Of a stretch of DNA of 64,000 bases, positions 43,406-51,629 are shown one piece after another. The notes under the pieces are model-generated. The model did not search any database, had not been told where the DNA came from, and was given only the letters and a program-made list of their open reading frames with translations. Numbering within the stretch: the stretch's first letter is position 1; each line of letters opens with the position of its first letter. The translations under genes were made by a program, and so were the position numbers. Origin of the DNA: Terrirubrum flagellatum (lineage in GTDB: Bacteria; Pseudomonadota; Alphaproteobacteria; Rhizobiales; Beijerinckiaceae); assembly GCF_022059845.1 (NCBI RefSeq), contig NZ_CP091851.1, forward strand, positions 1,364,001-1,428,000, in the 5' to 3' direction.

Positions 43406-44158
43406 ATGAAGGCGTTTGATCTCGCGGGAAAGACGGCGCTCGTCACCGGCGCCAACACCGGTCTCGGTCAGGCGATCGCGATTGCGCTCGCTGAAGCGGG
43501 CGCGCGCGTCGCGCTCGCAGGCCGCTCCGCAATGGATGACACGCAGGCGCGCATCGCGGCGCTTGGGCGAGACAGCCTCGCGATCAAGGCTGATTTCGTC
43601 ACGATCGAGCCGGTGCAACGCGTCATCGACGAGGCGGTGAAGTGGGGCGGCGCGCTCGACATCCTCGTCAACAATGCGGGCATCATCCGACGCGCCGATG
43701 CGGTCGATTTCACCGAGGCCGACTGGGACGCGGTGATGGATACGAATCTGAAATCCGTTTTCTTCCTCTCGCAAGCGGCGGCGCGTCACATGATTCCGCG
43801 CGGCGCCGGCAAGATCATCAATATCGCTTCGCTGCTTTCATTCCAGGGCGGCATCCGCATTCCCTCCTATACCTCGTCGAAAAGCGGACTTGCCGGCCTG
43901 ACGCGTCTGCTCGCCTGCGAATGGGCGCCGAAGGGGATTAATGTGAATGCGATTGCGCCGGGTTATTTCGTCACCAACAATACGCAGGCCTTGCGCGAGG
44001 ACAAGGAGCGCAGCTCAGCGATCCTTGCGCGCATTCCCGCGGGACATTGGGGCGATCCGAAAGAAATCGGCGGCGCAGCGGTGTTTCTTGCTTCGGATGC
44101 GGCCGCCTATGTTCACGGCGTCGTGCTGCCGGTCGATGGCGGCTGGCTCGCGCGCTAG
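43406..44158 (+). CDS. kduD: 2-dehydro-3-deoxy-D-gluconate 5-dehydrogenase
   Basis: 250-residue short-chain dehydrogenase. Reduces the KduI product to 2-keto-3-deoxy-D-gluconate. TGANTGLGQ nucleotide motif at ~14-22, NNAG at ~89, catalytic Ser in INIASLLS, Tyr and Lys in SYTSSKSG. The C-terminal YFVTNNTQALREDKERS is the KduD substrate loop. The ATG at 43406 lies 7 bases after the kduI stop. A longer upstream frame runs inside kduI and is discarded. Confidence 0.95.
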   Translation: MKAFDLAGKTALVTGANTGLGQAIAIALAEAGARVALAGRSAMDDTQARIAALGRDSLAIKADFVTIEPVQRVIDEAVKWGGALDILVNNAGIIRRADAVDFTEADWDAVMDTNLKSVFFLSQAAARHMIPRGAGKIINIASLLSFQGGIRIPSYTSSKSGLAGLTRLLACEWAPKGINVNAIAPGYFVTNNTQALREDKERSSAILARIPAGHWGDPKEIGGAAVFLASDAAAYVHGVVLPVDGGWLAR

Positions 44159-44172
44159 CGCGCCCTTCAGTT

Positions 44173-44691
44173 TTATCGCGCGAAGACGATCGTTGGATGA
44201 TCCTTGTAGGTCGTCCGGCGGATTTCGCGATAGCCGCATTTTTCCGCGACGCGTCGTGACGCCTGATTGTCCGGCGCGATGATGCAGACGGTGTGGCGCT
44301 TTGCGAAATGCCGGTCGCCCCATGCGAGTGCTGCATTCACCGCTTCCGTGGCGTAGCCCTTGCCGTGCGCCGAGGGCGAAAGCACCCAGCCGATCTCGGG
44401 CGCGTCGCCAAGCGAAGGCGTGATGTCGCGACGATAGTCTGCGAAACCGATTTCGCCCACGAACGCGCCGCTGTCTTTTTCTTCGACGACCCAGTAGCCG
44501 AAGCCCATGAGCGCCCAGTGGCCCACATAGCGCAGAAGGCGCGACCAGGATTCCTCCTGCGTGAAGGGACGTCCGCCAATGAAGCGCGTGACGTCGGCGT
44601 CGGCCCATAGCGCCGCGGTGAGAGCCGCATCTTCAACGCGATGGCCGCGCAGCCTCAGCCGCGCGGTTTCGATGACGGGAGCTTCGCTCAT
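44173..44691 (-). CDS. GNAT acetyltransferase, RimJ/RimL type
   Basis: 172 residues. N-terminal IETARLRLRGHRVED is the classic RimJ/L opening, followed by GYWVVEEKDSGAFVGEIGFAD and the acetyl-CoA motif SPSAHGKGYATEAVNAAL. NQASRRVAEKCGYRE closes the fold. Substrate unknown. Its start overlaps the uxaC stop by one base (TGATG), so it is translated from the uxaC transcript. Confidence 0.9.
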   Translation of the reverse strand: MSEAPVIETARLRLRGHRVEDAALTAALWADADVTRFIGGRPFTQEESWSRLLRYVGHWALMGFGYWVVEEKDSGAFVGEIGFADYRRDITPSLGDAPEIGWVLSPSAHGKGYATEAVNAALAWGDRHFAKRHTVCIIAPDNQASRRVAEKCGYREIRRTTYKDHPTIVFAR

Positions 44692-46097
44692 CAGAGATTG
44701 TAAGCCTGCTTCGCCAGGCGATAGGCGAGATCGTGCGCGACTTCCCGCGCTTCATCCTCGTCAAGGCGATGTTCGGCGACGAGGCGCGCGAGATAGGCGC
44801 AATCGCAGCGGCGCGCCATATCGTGGCGGGCGGGGATCGAGAGATAGGCGCGCGTGTCGTCGTTGAAGCCGACCGTGTTGTAGAAGCCGGCGGTCTCCGT
44901 CGTCAGTTCGCGGAAGCGGCGCATGCCTTCCGGCGCATCGAAGAACCACCAGGCCGGGCCGAGCTTGAGGCAGGGATAATGGCCGGCAAGCGGCGCGAGC
45001 TCGCGGCTGTAGCTCGTCTCGTCGAGCGTGAACAGGATCACGGTCAGGTTGGGTTCATTGCCGACCGCATCGAGCAGGGGTTTGAGCGCGCGGACATAAT
45101 CGGTGCGCGTCGGAATATCCGCGCCCATGTCGCGGCCGAACGCTTCGTAGAGCCCGGCGTTGTGGTTGCGGAACGATCCCGGATGAATCTGCAGCACAAG
45201 CCCGTCGTCGACGCTCATCTTCGCCATCTCGGTGAGCATCTGGCCGCGGAAAAGATCGGCCTCTTCCGCATTTTCCTGTCCTGCAACGACTTTCGTGAAC
45301 AGTTTCTCGCATTCCGCCGCAGAGAGATTGGCGGTGCGCGCGGTGAGATGGCCGTGATCGCTGGAGGTCGCGCCGCGTTCAATGAAGTAGGCGCGCCGTT
45401 TGCGATGCGCGGCGAGATAGCCTTTCCAAGTGCGCGCGTCTTCGCCTGATATCTCGCTCAATTTGTCGAGATTGGCCTGGAAGCCGTCGAATTCGGGGTC
45501 GATGACAGAATCAGGGCGATAGGCCGGCACGACCTTGCCTTTCCAGCCCGAAGCGCGAACCATGTCATGATATCTCAAGTCATCGAGCGCGGCGTCGGTG
45601 GTCGAGATTGCTTCGATCTTGAAGCGCTCGAACAGCGCGCGCGGACGAAGCTGCGGCGAAGCGAGCTTGTCCGCGATGAGGTCGTAGAGCTTGTCGGCGT
45701 TCTCGGGCGACAGACGCTCCTCAATGCCAAAAATGTCGGAGAGCGACTGCTCGAACCAGAGGCGCGTCGGCGTTCCCCGGAACAGACGCCAATGCTTCGC
45801 CAGCAGGCGCCAGATCTTGCGCGTATCCTTCTCGACCGCGCCGCCATCCTTGCGGGGAATGCCCAGTTCTTCCAGTCTCACTCCCTGGGAATAGAGCATA
45901 CGGAAAACGTAATGGTCCGGCTTCACCAGCAGCGTTGAGGGGTCGGGGAAGGCTTCGTCGAGCGCATACCAGCTCGGATCGGTGTGTCCGTGCGGGCTGA
46001 TCAGCGGCAGGCCGCGCACGTCGTCATAGAGGCGGCGCGCAATCTCGCGCGTCGAGGGATCAGCGGGAAACAGGCGGTCGGGATGAAGAAGGCCCAT
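44691..46097 (-). CDS. uxaC: glucuronate (uronate) isomerase
   Basis: 468 residues, the normal UxaC length. Interconverts D-glucuronate/D-fructuronate and D-galacturonate/D-tagaturonate. The metal motif HGHTDP occurs near residue 36, with LHPDRLFPADPSTREIARRLY before it. The C-terminal RHDMARRCDCAYLARLV is also characteristic. The ATG at 46097 is preferred because GGAGGAG lies just upstream; the longer frame to 46148 has no ribosome site. It is divergent from the sugar-acid kinase gene across 87 bases. Confidence 0.95.
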   Translation of the reverse strand: MGLLHPDRLFPADPSTREIARRLYDDVRGLPLISPHGHTDPSWYALDEAFPDPSTLLVKPDHYVFRMLYSQGVRLEELGIPRKDGGAVEKDTRKIWRLLAKHWRLFRGTPTRLWFEQSLSDIFGIEERLSPENADKLYDLIADKLASPQLRPRALFERFKIEAISTTDAALDDLRYHDMVRASGWKGKVVPAYRPDSVIDPEFDGFQANLDKLSEISGEDARTWKGYLAAHRKRRAYFIERGATSSDHGHLTARTANLSAAECEKLFTKVVAGQENAEEADLFRGQMLTEMAKMSVDDGLVLQIHPGSFRNHNAGLYEAFGRDMGADIPTRTDYVRALKPLLDAVGNEPNLTVILFTLDETSYSRELAPLAGHYPCLKLGPAWWFFDAPEGMRRFRELTTETAGFYNTVGFNDDTRAYLSIPARHDMARRCDCAYLARLVAEHRLDEDEAREVAHDLAYRLAKQAYNL

Positions 46098-46184
46098 CAG
46101 ATTCTCCTCCGCCGATCCTGCTCTTGATGCGGCGGACCGGATCGACATAAGTCAGCCTCCGTATGCGATCAGGACGGCAAGTCA

Positions 46185-47078
46185 ATGAGCCAGCACCCGC
46201 CAATCATCGTGGATTGGGGCACCTCGAATTTCCGCGCCTATCGCTTCGGCGCTGAAGGCCTCGCGGAGGAGCGCCGCGCCGAGATCGGCATCCTGAAGGT
46301 GGGGGGCGGGCGCTTCGAGGAGGCGCTTCGCGGAGCGATCGGCGACTGGCTTCATGCGGGCGCTGAAATCTTTCTCTCCGGCATGATCACGAGTCGCAAT
46401 GGATGGGTCGAGACGCCTTACGCATTCGCGCCAGCGACGCTTGCCGATCTCGCAGCCAACGTCGTCGAGCGCACGCTAGGCGATGGCGTGCGGCTGAAAT
46501 TCCTGCCGGGCGTGGCGCAGAAGCCGCCGCTGCCTGACGTGATGCGTGGCGAGGAGATTCAGGCGTTCGGCGCCATCGACGATGATGCGGACGCGCTTGT
46601 CGTGTTGCCGGGCACGCACAGCAAATGGGCGCGCATGGAGAAGGGGAGGCTGACGGGCTTTCGCACCATGATGACCGGCGAAGTCTACGCCGTCATAAAG
46701 GAGCATTCGATCCTTGGCCGCTTGATCGAGCCTGCGTCGCAAATGCAGGAAGAAGCGTTCGCGCGCGGCGTGAAGCTCGCGCTGGCGGACGCGCCAGGCG
46801 GATTGCTCAACCAGCTCTTCACCGCGCGCAGCGCTGTTCTGCTTGGCGATCTCAAGGCCGACGAGATCGCCGATTATCTCTCCGGGATCATCATCGGAAA
46901 TGAGGTGCGCGAAGGGTTGCGGCTCGCGCCTGATGCGCGCGAGGTCACGCTGATCGGCGACGAGAAACTCGTCGCGCGCTATCGCGCGGCGCTCACGATT
47001 GCGAAGGTCGGCGCCGTCATTGGCGATGCGCGCGCGACAATTGCGGGATTCCAGAAGCTGGCGCGGCTGCGATCGTAG
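46185..47078 (+). CDS. dgoK: 2-dehydro-3-deoxygalactonokinase family sugar-acid kinase
   Basis: 297 residues. DgoK-family actin-fold kinase: IIVDWGTSNFRAYRF phosphate-1 motif at the N-terminus, FLSGMITSRNGW, and VLPGTHSKWARMEKGRLTGFRTMMTGE, quoted in parts as GTHSKWARMEKG and TGFRTMMTGE. It phosphorylates 2-keto-3-deoxygalactonate. In this uronate cluster it may instead or also act on 2-keto-3-deoxygluconate made by KduD, as no PfkB-type kdgK is present. Confidence 0.9.
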   Translation: MSQHPPIIVDWGTSNFRAYRFGAEGLAEERRAEIGILKVGGGRFEEALRGAIGDWLHAGAEIFLSGMITSRNGWVETPYAFAPATLADLAANVVERTLGDGVRLKFLPGVAQKPPLPDVMRGEEIQAFGAIDDDADALVVLPGTHSKWARMEKGRLTGFRTMMTGEVYAVIKEHSILGRLIEPASQMQEEAFARGVKLALADAPGGLLNQLFTARSAVLLGDLKADEIADYLSGIIIGNEVREGLRLAPDAREVTLIGDEKLVARYRAALTIAKVGAVIGDARATIAGFQKLARLRS

Positions 47079-47100
47079 TTACGCGGCGGTTTTCCGCTTC

Positions 47101-47185
47101 GTCATGCCAGGGCGTGGCCCGGGCATCCACGTCTTTTCATTGCTGCATGGAAGTCGTGGATGGCCGGGCCACGCCCGGCCATGAC
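47101..47185. repeat. intergenic inverted repeat, ~31-bp arms
   Basis: The arm 47101-47131 (starting GTCATGCCAGGGCGTGGCCC) pairs imperfectly with 47155-47185 (ending CACGCCCGGCCATGAC), separated by 23 bases. GC-rich long hairpins of this kind are dispersed between genes in Hyphomicrobiales. It lies between the convergent kinase and SDR genes and can act as a transcription barrier for both. Confidence 0.8.
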
Positions 47186-47210
47186 AACCTTCAAAAATTC
47201 GTTCTAAATA

Positions 47211-47963
47211 TTACGACAGCAACTGCCCGCCATCGACGGTGATCGTCTGGCCGGTGATCCAGCTCGCAAGCGGAGACGCCAGGAAGAGCGCGACATTGGC
47301 GATTTCCTCCGGCGTTCCCAGCCGGCCGAACGGAATCGATTTGAGCACGCGGTCGTAATAGGCGGGATCGCTGTTTTTGCGCCGCTCCCAGCTCCCGCCG
47401 GGAAATTCGATCGAGCCCGGCGCGATGCAGTTCACCCGCACGCGCTGGGCCGCGAACATCGCGGCCTGCGATGTCGTATACTGGATGGCGGCGGCCTTCA
47501 CTGCGGCGTAGGCGGGGCCACGAACAGAGGGGCGATAGCCCGAGATCGAGGAGATATTGATGACCGACGAACCGTCGCCTTTAACGAGGAACGGCTGCGC
47601 TGCGCGCGTCGCGCGCACGATCGCCATCACATCGACGTTCAACCCCGCGCTCCAGCCTTCCTCGGTGTCGGCATAGCCGAAGCCGCTGGCGTTGTTCACG
47701 AGCACGTCGATCCCGCCGAGCTTTTCCGCCGCGGCTGGAATATAAGAAACGATCGCCGCCGCGTCGGCGAGATCGCAGGGCGAGGCGTGATGGACGCCGC
47801 CATGGGCCGCGATTTCCTTCTCCGTTGCGCGCAGAGTTTCTTCGCCGCGCGCGCAGATCGAGACAGAGGCGCCAGCCGTTGCAAAACCAAGCGCGATCGA
47901 GCGGCCGATGCCGCGGCTGCCGCCGCAAACGACGACGCGCTTGCCCCTGAAATCGAAAGTCAT
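47211..47963 (-). CDS. short-chain dehydrogenase/reductase
   Basis: 250-residue classical SDR. CGGSRGIGRSI is the cofactor loop (NADP preference possible), NNAS replaces the usual NNAG at ~90, Ser in NISSISGYRPS and the Tyr/Lys pair in YAAVKAA complete the catalytic set. WITGQTITVDGGQLL ends the protein. Substrate unknown. It lies 24 bases downstream of glpD in the same direction. Confidence 0.92.
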   Translation of the reverse strand: MTFDFRGKRVVVCGGSRGIGRSIALGFATAGASVSICARGEETLRATEKEIAAHGGVHHASPCDLADAAAIVSYIPAAAEKLGGIDVLVNNASGFGYADTEEGWSAGLNVDVMAIVRATRAAQPFLVKGDGSSVINISSISGYRPSVRGPAYAAVKAAAIQYTTSQAAMFAAQRVRVNCIAPGSIEFPGGSWERRKNSDPAYYDRVLKSIPFGRLGTPEEIANVALFLASPLASWITGQTITVDGGQLLS

Positions 47964-47987
47964 GATGCCTCTCCGGCTTCCGGGAAA

Positions 47988-49505
47988 TCAGCGCGCCGTT
48001 GTGGCGCGTTCGGAAACGATCCAGTCGGCGAGCGCTGCGCGTTGTGTGGTGTCGAGATGCAGGCCGAGCTTCGAGCGGCGCCAGAGCATGTCGTCGGCGT
48101 CGCGCGCCCATTCGCTTCGCATGAGATAGCGCGCTTCCGCCTCGGTGAAGCCGGCGCCGAAATCGCGGCCGAGATCGGCGGCGCTCTTCGCGTCCTTCAG
48201 GAAATCGCGCGCCTTCAGGCCATAGCTGCGCGCATAACGCGCAGCCTGTCGCACGGAGAGGAAGGGGAAATCGCGGCGCAATTCGTCGGCGAGCGCAACG
48301 CGGCCCTCCATCGGAAATTCGCCGCCGGGCAGAGGCTCGCGGCCCGTCCAGCCCTCTTTTTCCTCAGAGGACGCCGGCAGCCAGCGCTGCAATTTCTCCA
48401 GCGCTTCCTCGGACAGCCGGCGATAGGTCGTGATCTTGCCGCCGAAGATCGAGAGCAGCGGCGCGCCATTATCGTCGAGCTCGAAGACATAGTCGCGCGT
48501 CGCGGCCTTCGCTTCGCTCGCGCCATCGTCATAGAGCGGACGCACGCCGGAATAGGTCCAGACGACGTCGGACGGCGCGATCGGCTTGACGAAATATTCG
48601 CTCGCGGCGGCGCAGAGATAGGAAATCTCCTCGTCGGTTGCGCGCACATTAGCGGGATCGCCGTCATAGTCGCGATCGGTGGTGCCGATCAGCGTGAATT
48701 CATCCTCGTAGGGAATGGCGAAGATGATGCGGCCGTCCGCATTCTGGAAGATGTAGGCGCGGTCATGATCGAAGATGCGGCGCGTGACGATGTGCGAGCC
48801 CTGCACCAGCCTGACCTTGGCGCGCGAATTGGCGCGCAGCGTTCCCGTGAGCACGTCCGCCACCCATGGGCCGGCGGCGTTCACCAGCGTTTTGCCGCGC
48901 ACTTCGCTGCGCGCGCCCGTGTCGAGATTTTCGATCGTCAGCGTCCAGCCTTCGGCGTCGCGCACTGCCGAGACGGCCTTTGTGCGCGTGCGGATGTCGG
49001 CGCCCTTGTTGGCGGCGTCGCGCGCGTTGAGCACGACGAGGCGCGCGTCATCGACGCGGCAGTCGGAATATTCAAAGCCGCGACGATAGAGATCGGGCTT
49101 CAGCGGCTTGCCGGCGGCGTCGGTCGTCAGATCGAGCGTGCGCGTCGGCGGCAGCTTCTTGCGGCCGCCGAGATGGTCGTAGAGGAACAGGCCGAGCCGC
49201 AGAAGCCAGGCGGGCCGCAAGCCTTTGTGATGCGGCAGCACGAAGCGCAGTGGCGCGACGAGATGCGGCGCGATCTTCCAGATCACCTCGCGCTCGATCA
49301 GCGCTTCGCGCACCAGTCGGAATTCGTAATATTCGAGATAGCGCAGGCCGCCATGGATCAGCTTGGTCGACCATGACGAGGTGCCGCTCGCGAGATCATG
49401 CATCTCGCAGAGAAACACGGAGAGGCCGCGCCCCGCCGCGTCGCGGGCGATGCCGCAGCCATTCACGCCGCCGCCGATGATCAGGACGTCGTGAACTTCG
49501 GGCAT
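47988..49505 (-). CDS. glpD: aerobic glycerol-3-phosphate dehydrogenase
   Basis: 505 residues, membrane-associated FAD enzyme oxidising glycerol-3-phosphate to dihydroxyacetone phosphate. FAD motif DVLIIGGGVNGCGIARDAAGRG (cited in part as IIGGGVNGCGIA) near the N-terminus, SSWSTKLIHGGLRYLEYYEF typical of GlpD, VRPLYDDG and the FGGKITTYRRLSEEAL block. The C-terminal ~120 residues are the helical cap. With the Ugp importer 7 kb away this provides glycerol-3-phosphate use. Confidence 0.97.
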   Translation of the reverse strand: MPEVHDVLIIGGGVNGCGIARDAAGRGLSVFLCEMHDLASGTSSWSTKLIHGGLRYLEYYEFRLVREALIEREVIWKIAPHLVAPLRFVLPHHKGLRPAWLLRLGLFLYDHLGGRKKLPPTRTLDLTTDAAGKPLKPDLYRRGFEYSDCRVDDARLVVLNARDAANKGADIRTRTKAVSAVRDAEGWTLTIENLDTGARSEVRGKTLVNAAGPWVADVLTGTLRANSRAKVRLVQGSHIVTRRIFDHDRAYIFQNADGRIIFAIPYEDEFTLIGTTDRDYDGDPANVRATDEEISYLCAAASEYFVKPIAPSDVVWTYSGVRPLYDDGASEAKAATRDYVFELDDNGAPLLSIFGGKITTYRRLSEEALEKLQRWLPASSEEKEGWTGREPLPGGEFPMEGRVALADELRRDFPFLSVRQAARYARSYGLKARDFLKDAKSAADLGRDFGAGFTEAEARYLMRSEWARDADDMLWRRSKLGLHLDTTQRAALADWIVSERATTAR

Positions 49506-49588
49506 TGAACGGATCTCTAGAGCAGCGTCGGGTCAACGCGGCGCAAGTAAAGGCGGGCGGCGGCCGTGACAAGCCGCCTGTGGCTATC

Positions 49589-50818
49589 CTACCGGATGAT
49601 GAAGCCCGGCGCGGCGCCGCGTTCGACCACGCGGATTGCAGAGCTTGGACCGGGAACCGCGACGATGACGTTCGCGGGTCTTGGCGAGGACGGGCTGGAA
49701 ACTGTGACGATCATATTCGCAGGACGCGGCGCCGGCGGGCCGCCATCGACGCGCCTGACAAGCTCGGAGACCTGCTGCGGCCGCACGATCTCGACCGCTG
49801 CGACAGGCGTGATCTCGCGCGCTTTGGCGACATTATAGGGCTTGAGCAGATTGGCGGCGTAGGTGACGCCGACGCGGGAATCGATCTCGCGCTTCTGCGC
49901 CGCATTGAGCCGGCCGGAGACGCGGAAATCGCTGAAGTCGCTCGGACGATAGGGCCAGGAGGTCGCGCCATTGAACACAACCGCGCGCTCGCCGGTGACT
50001 ACGGTGTCGCCGGGCCGCAGCGTGGTGTCGCGCATGATCGAGATGTGGGTCTGCTGCGCCGTCTGGTGGCAGGTGCAGCTCGCCGAGCGCGACTTCTGGT
50101 AGGCGAAGGCGGCCGGCAGCGAGGTATAGCGGCGGAGATCGCGCGACACGGCGTTCTCGATCGCGCCGCCGGCCTCGATGGTGAAGAGCTTTGCGGGCGC
50201 GCCGGGGCAGGAGGCCTGGCAGAGCGATTCCTGCGCCGCGAGATCGGACGAGGGGCTGCCCATCGGGAAGAAGTAGCCGTCGCAGGTGCGCACGCAGACC
50301 GCGCGGCGCGATTGCGCGGCGGCGACGCGATCGGGCGCGCGGGTCGTCGCATGCCGCCGAATGGAGGGCGGCCGCTTCGGCTGCGCATGCGTTTGCTCCG
50401 GCCGCGGCGGAGCGCCGGTCTCGTCCATCGCCCGGAACAGCTCGCGGCTTTTCGGCGCATATCCCGTCAGGATCGGCTGCGGCAGCGGCGGACGCTGGCG
50501 CAGCTTAGGCTCCGGCGCGAAGCTGCGCACGATCGGCTGGAAATAGTAGCTCACGCCGCGGGGCGCCGAGGCATAGCCGGCGTTGCGGGGATAGGCGAAA
50601 GCCTGCGCGCGCGTGGCGGCGCGTGATGCGCCATCGCGCATGATCAGGCCGCGAATGCCGGCGTCGTCATTGGCGAAAACTGCGAGGGGCGCCGCGACGA
50701 GCGTTCCAACCACGCCAAGCGTCACGCCGAACGTCGCCAGCGCGACGGCGCGCAACGGCGTGATCGAAACCGGGGACGGGCTGAACGAGCGGAAACGCTC
50801 TCCCGAGGAGACACGCAT
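49589..50818 (-). CDS. DUF2865 family protein, membrane-anchored
   Basis: 409 residues. An N-terminal hydrophobic segment (~22-48) acts as signal or anchor. A Pro/Arg-rich linker follows. The DUF2865 core shows CVRTCDGYFFPMGSPSSDLA, ESLCQASCPGAPAKLFTIE and SASCTCHQ, i.e. paired cysteines likely forming disulfides in the periplasm. The C-terminus is Pro-rich. The family is nearly restricted to Hyphomicrobiales and has no known function; a cell-envelope role is plausible. Confidence 0.85.
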   Translation of the reverse strand: MRVSSGERFRSFSPSPVSITPLRAVALATFGVTLGVVGTLVAAPLAVFANDDAGIRGLIMRDGASRAATRAQAFAYPRNAGYASAPRGVSYYFQPIVRSFAPEPKLRQRPPLPQPILTGYAPKSRELFRAMDETGAPPRPEQTHAQPKRPPSIRRHATTRAPDRVAAAQSRRAVCVRTCDGYFFPMGSPSSDLAAQESLCQASCPGAPAKLFTIEAGGAIENAVSRDLRRYTSLPAAFAYQKSRSASCTCHQTAQQTHISIMRDTTLRPGDTVVTGERAVVFNGATSWPYRPSDFSDFRVSGRLNAAQKREIDSRVGVTYAANLLKPYNVAKAREITPVAAVEIVRPQQVSELVRRVDGGPPAPRPANMIVTVSSPSSPRPANVIVAVPGPSSAIRVVERGAAPGFIIR

Positions 50819-51031
50819 AAATCACCACCTGATGAAGCCCGCGCATCGAGAGGTAGTTTACGGTCTGTTAACTGTCAAACTTGACGGGCTGTTAACCTTA
50901 TTGACGCGCCTGAGTCGTCCACTGCGAGCGAAAGCGAAGGCCATTCATGGCCTTGCCATTTCGATATATCCCGCTGACTATAGCGATGCGCCGGCCTGAA
51001 ACGGGCGCGCGGCAAATCAGGGAGCGCGCGA
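50819..51031. promoter_or_regulatory. divergent promoter region of DUF2865 and the molybdopterin-fold gene
   Basis: 213 non-coding bases. The part near the DUF2865 start contains TTAACTGTCAAACTTGACGGGCTGTTAAC, in which GTTAAC-like ends (50867-50871 and 50890-50895) repeat, i.e. CTGTTAACTG and GCTGTTAACC as direct copies 23 bases apart. Possible regulator site; no known regulator matches by eye. Confidence 0.4.
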
Positions 51032-51604
51032 ATGGTAAAGACGGGAAGCCGGGCGCTCGCGTTCGCGTTGGGATGCGTTCTCGCGGGCGCCGCGACGGCC
51101 GCAGCGCTCGCCGACACGTCTGCGGGGCTGATCCAGTTGGACGTCCGCGTGGAGGCGGCTCGATCAATCAGGCTCGTCGCCGATGCGGCCAATGGCGGGC
51201 TTGAATTGCAGCGCGCCGGCCGGCCGGTCGTCGATTTCACCGCGGAGCGCATCGCCGCGCTGCCGCGACAGACCATCAAGCTGACGCAGAAGACGGGCAG
51301 GGGCGACGAGACCGCGGAATGGAGCGGGCCGCTCTTATGGGACGCGCTCGTCGCCGCCGGAGTGATCGAGGCGGACAAGCATGCCGAGCATGTGCGCATG
51401 GTGCTGCGGGCTCGCGGCCGCGATGGCTATGTCGTGACCCTGTCATTGTCGGAGCTTTCGCCGGAGCTCGAGGGCAAGAGCGTGATCATCGCGACGCAGC
51501 GCGATGGGGCTGCGCTTGCTGACCGCTCGCTGCGACTGGTCGTGCCGGGCGACAGGCGGGCGGGACGGGCCGTCCGCGATCTCGTCAACATCACAGTGGA
51601 ATGA
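51032..51604 (+). CDS. secreted molybdopterin-fold (sulfite oxidase-like domain) protein
   Basis: 190 residues with a signal peptide (hydrophobic ~8-27, cleavage near ALA). The mature part resembles the C-half of the oxidoreductase molybdopterin-binding fold in short stand-alone proteins: AEWSGPLLWDALVAAGV, GRDGYVVTLSLSELSPELEG, LRLVVPGDRRAGRAVRDLVN. It is too short for a full sulfite oxidase and the conserved Mo-ligand Cys is not visible, so cofactor binding and catalysis are doubtful. It converges on the RND pump gene. Confidence 0.78.
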   Translation: MVKTGSRALAFALGCVLAGAATAAALADTSAGLIQLDVRVEAARSIRLVADAANGGLELQRAGRPVVDFTAERIAALPRQTIKLTQKTGRGDETAEWSGPLLWDALVAAGVIEADKHAEHVRMVLRARGRDGYVVTLSLSELSPELEGKSVIIATQRDGAALADRSLRLVVPGDRRAGRAVRDLVNITVE

Positions 51605-51629
51605 CGGGCGGCGCGGCCGCCCGAGCGCA

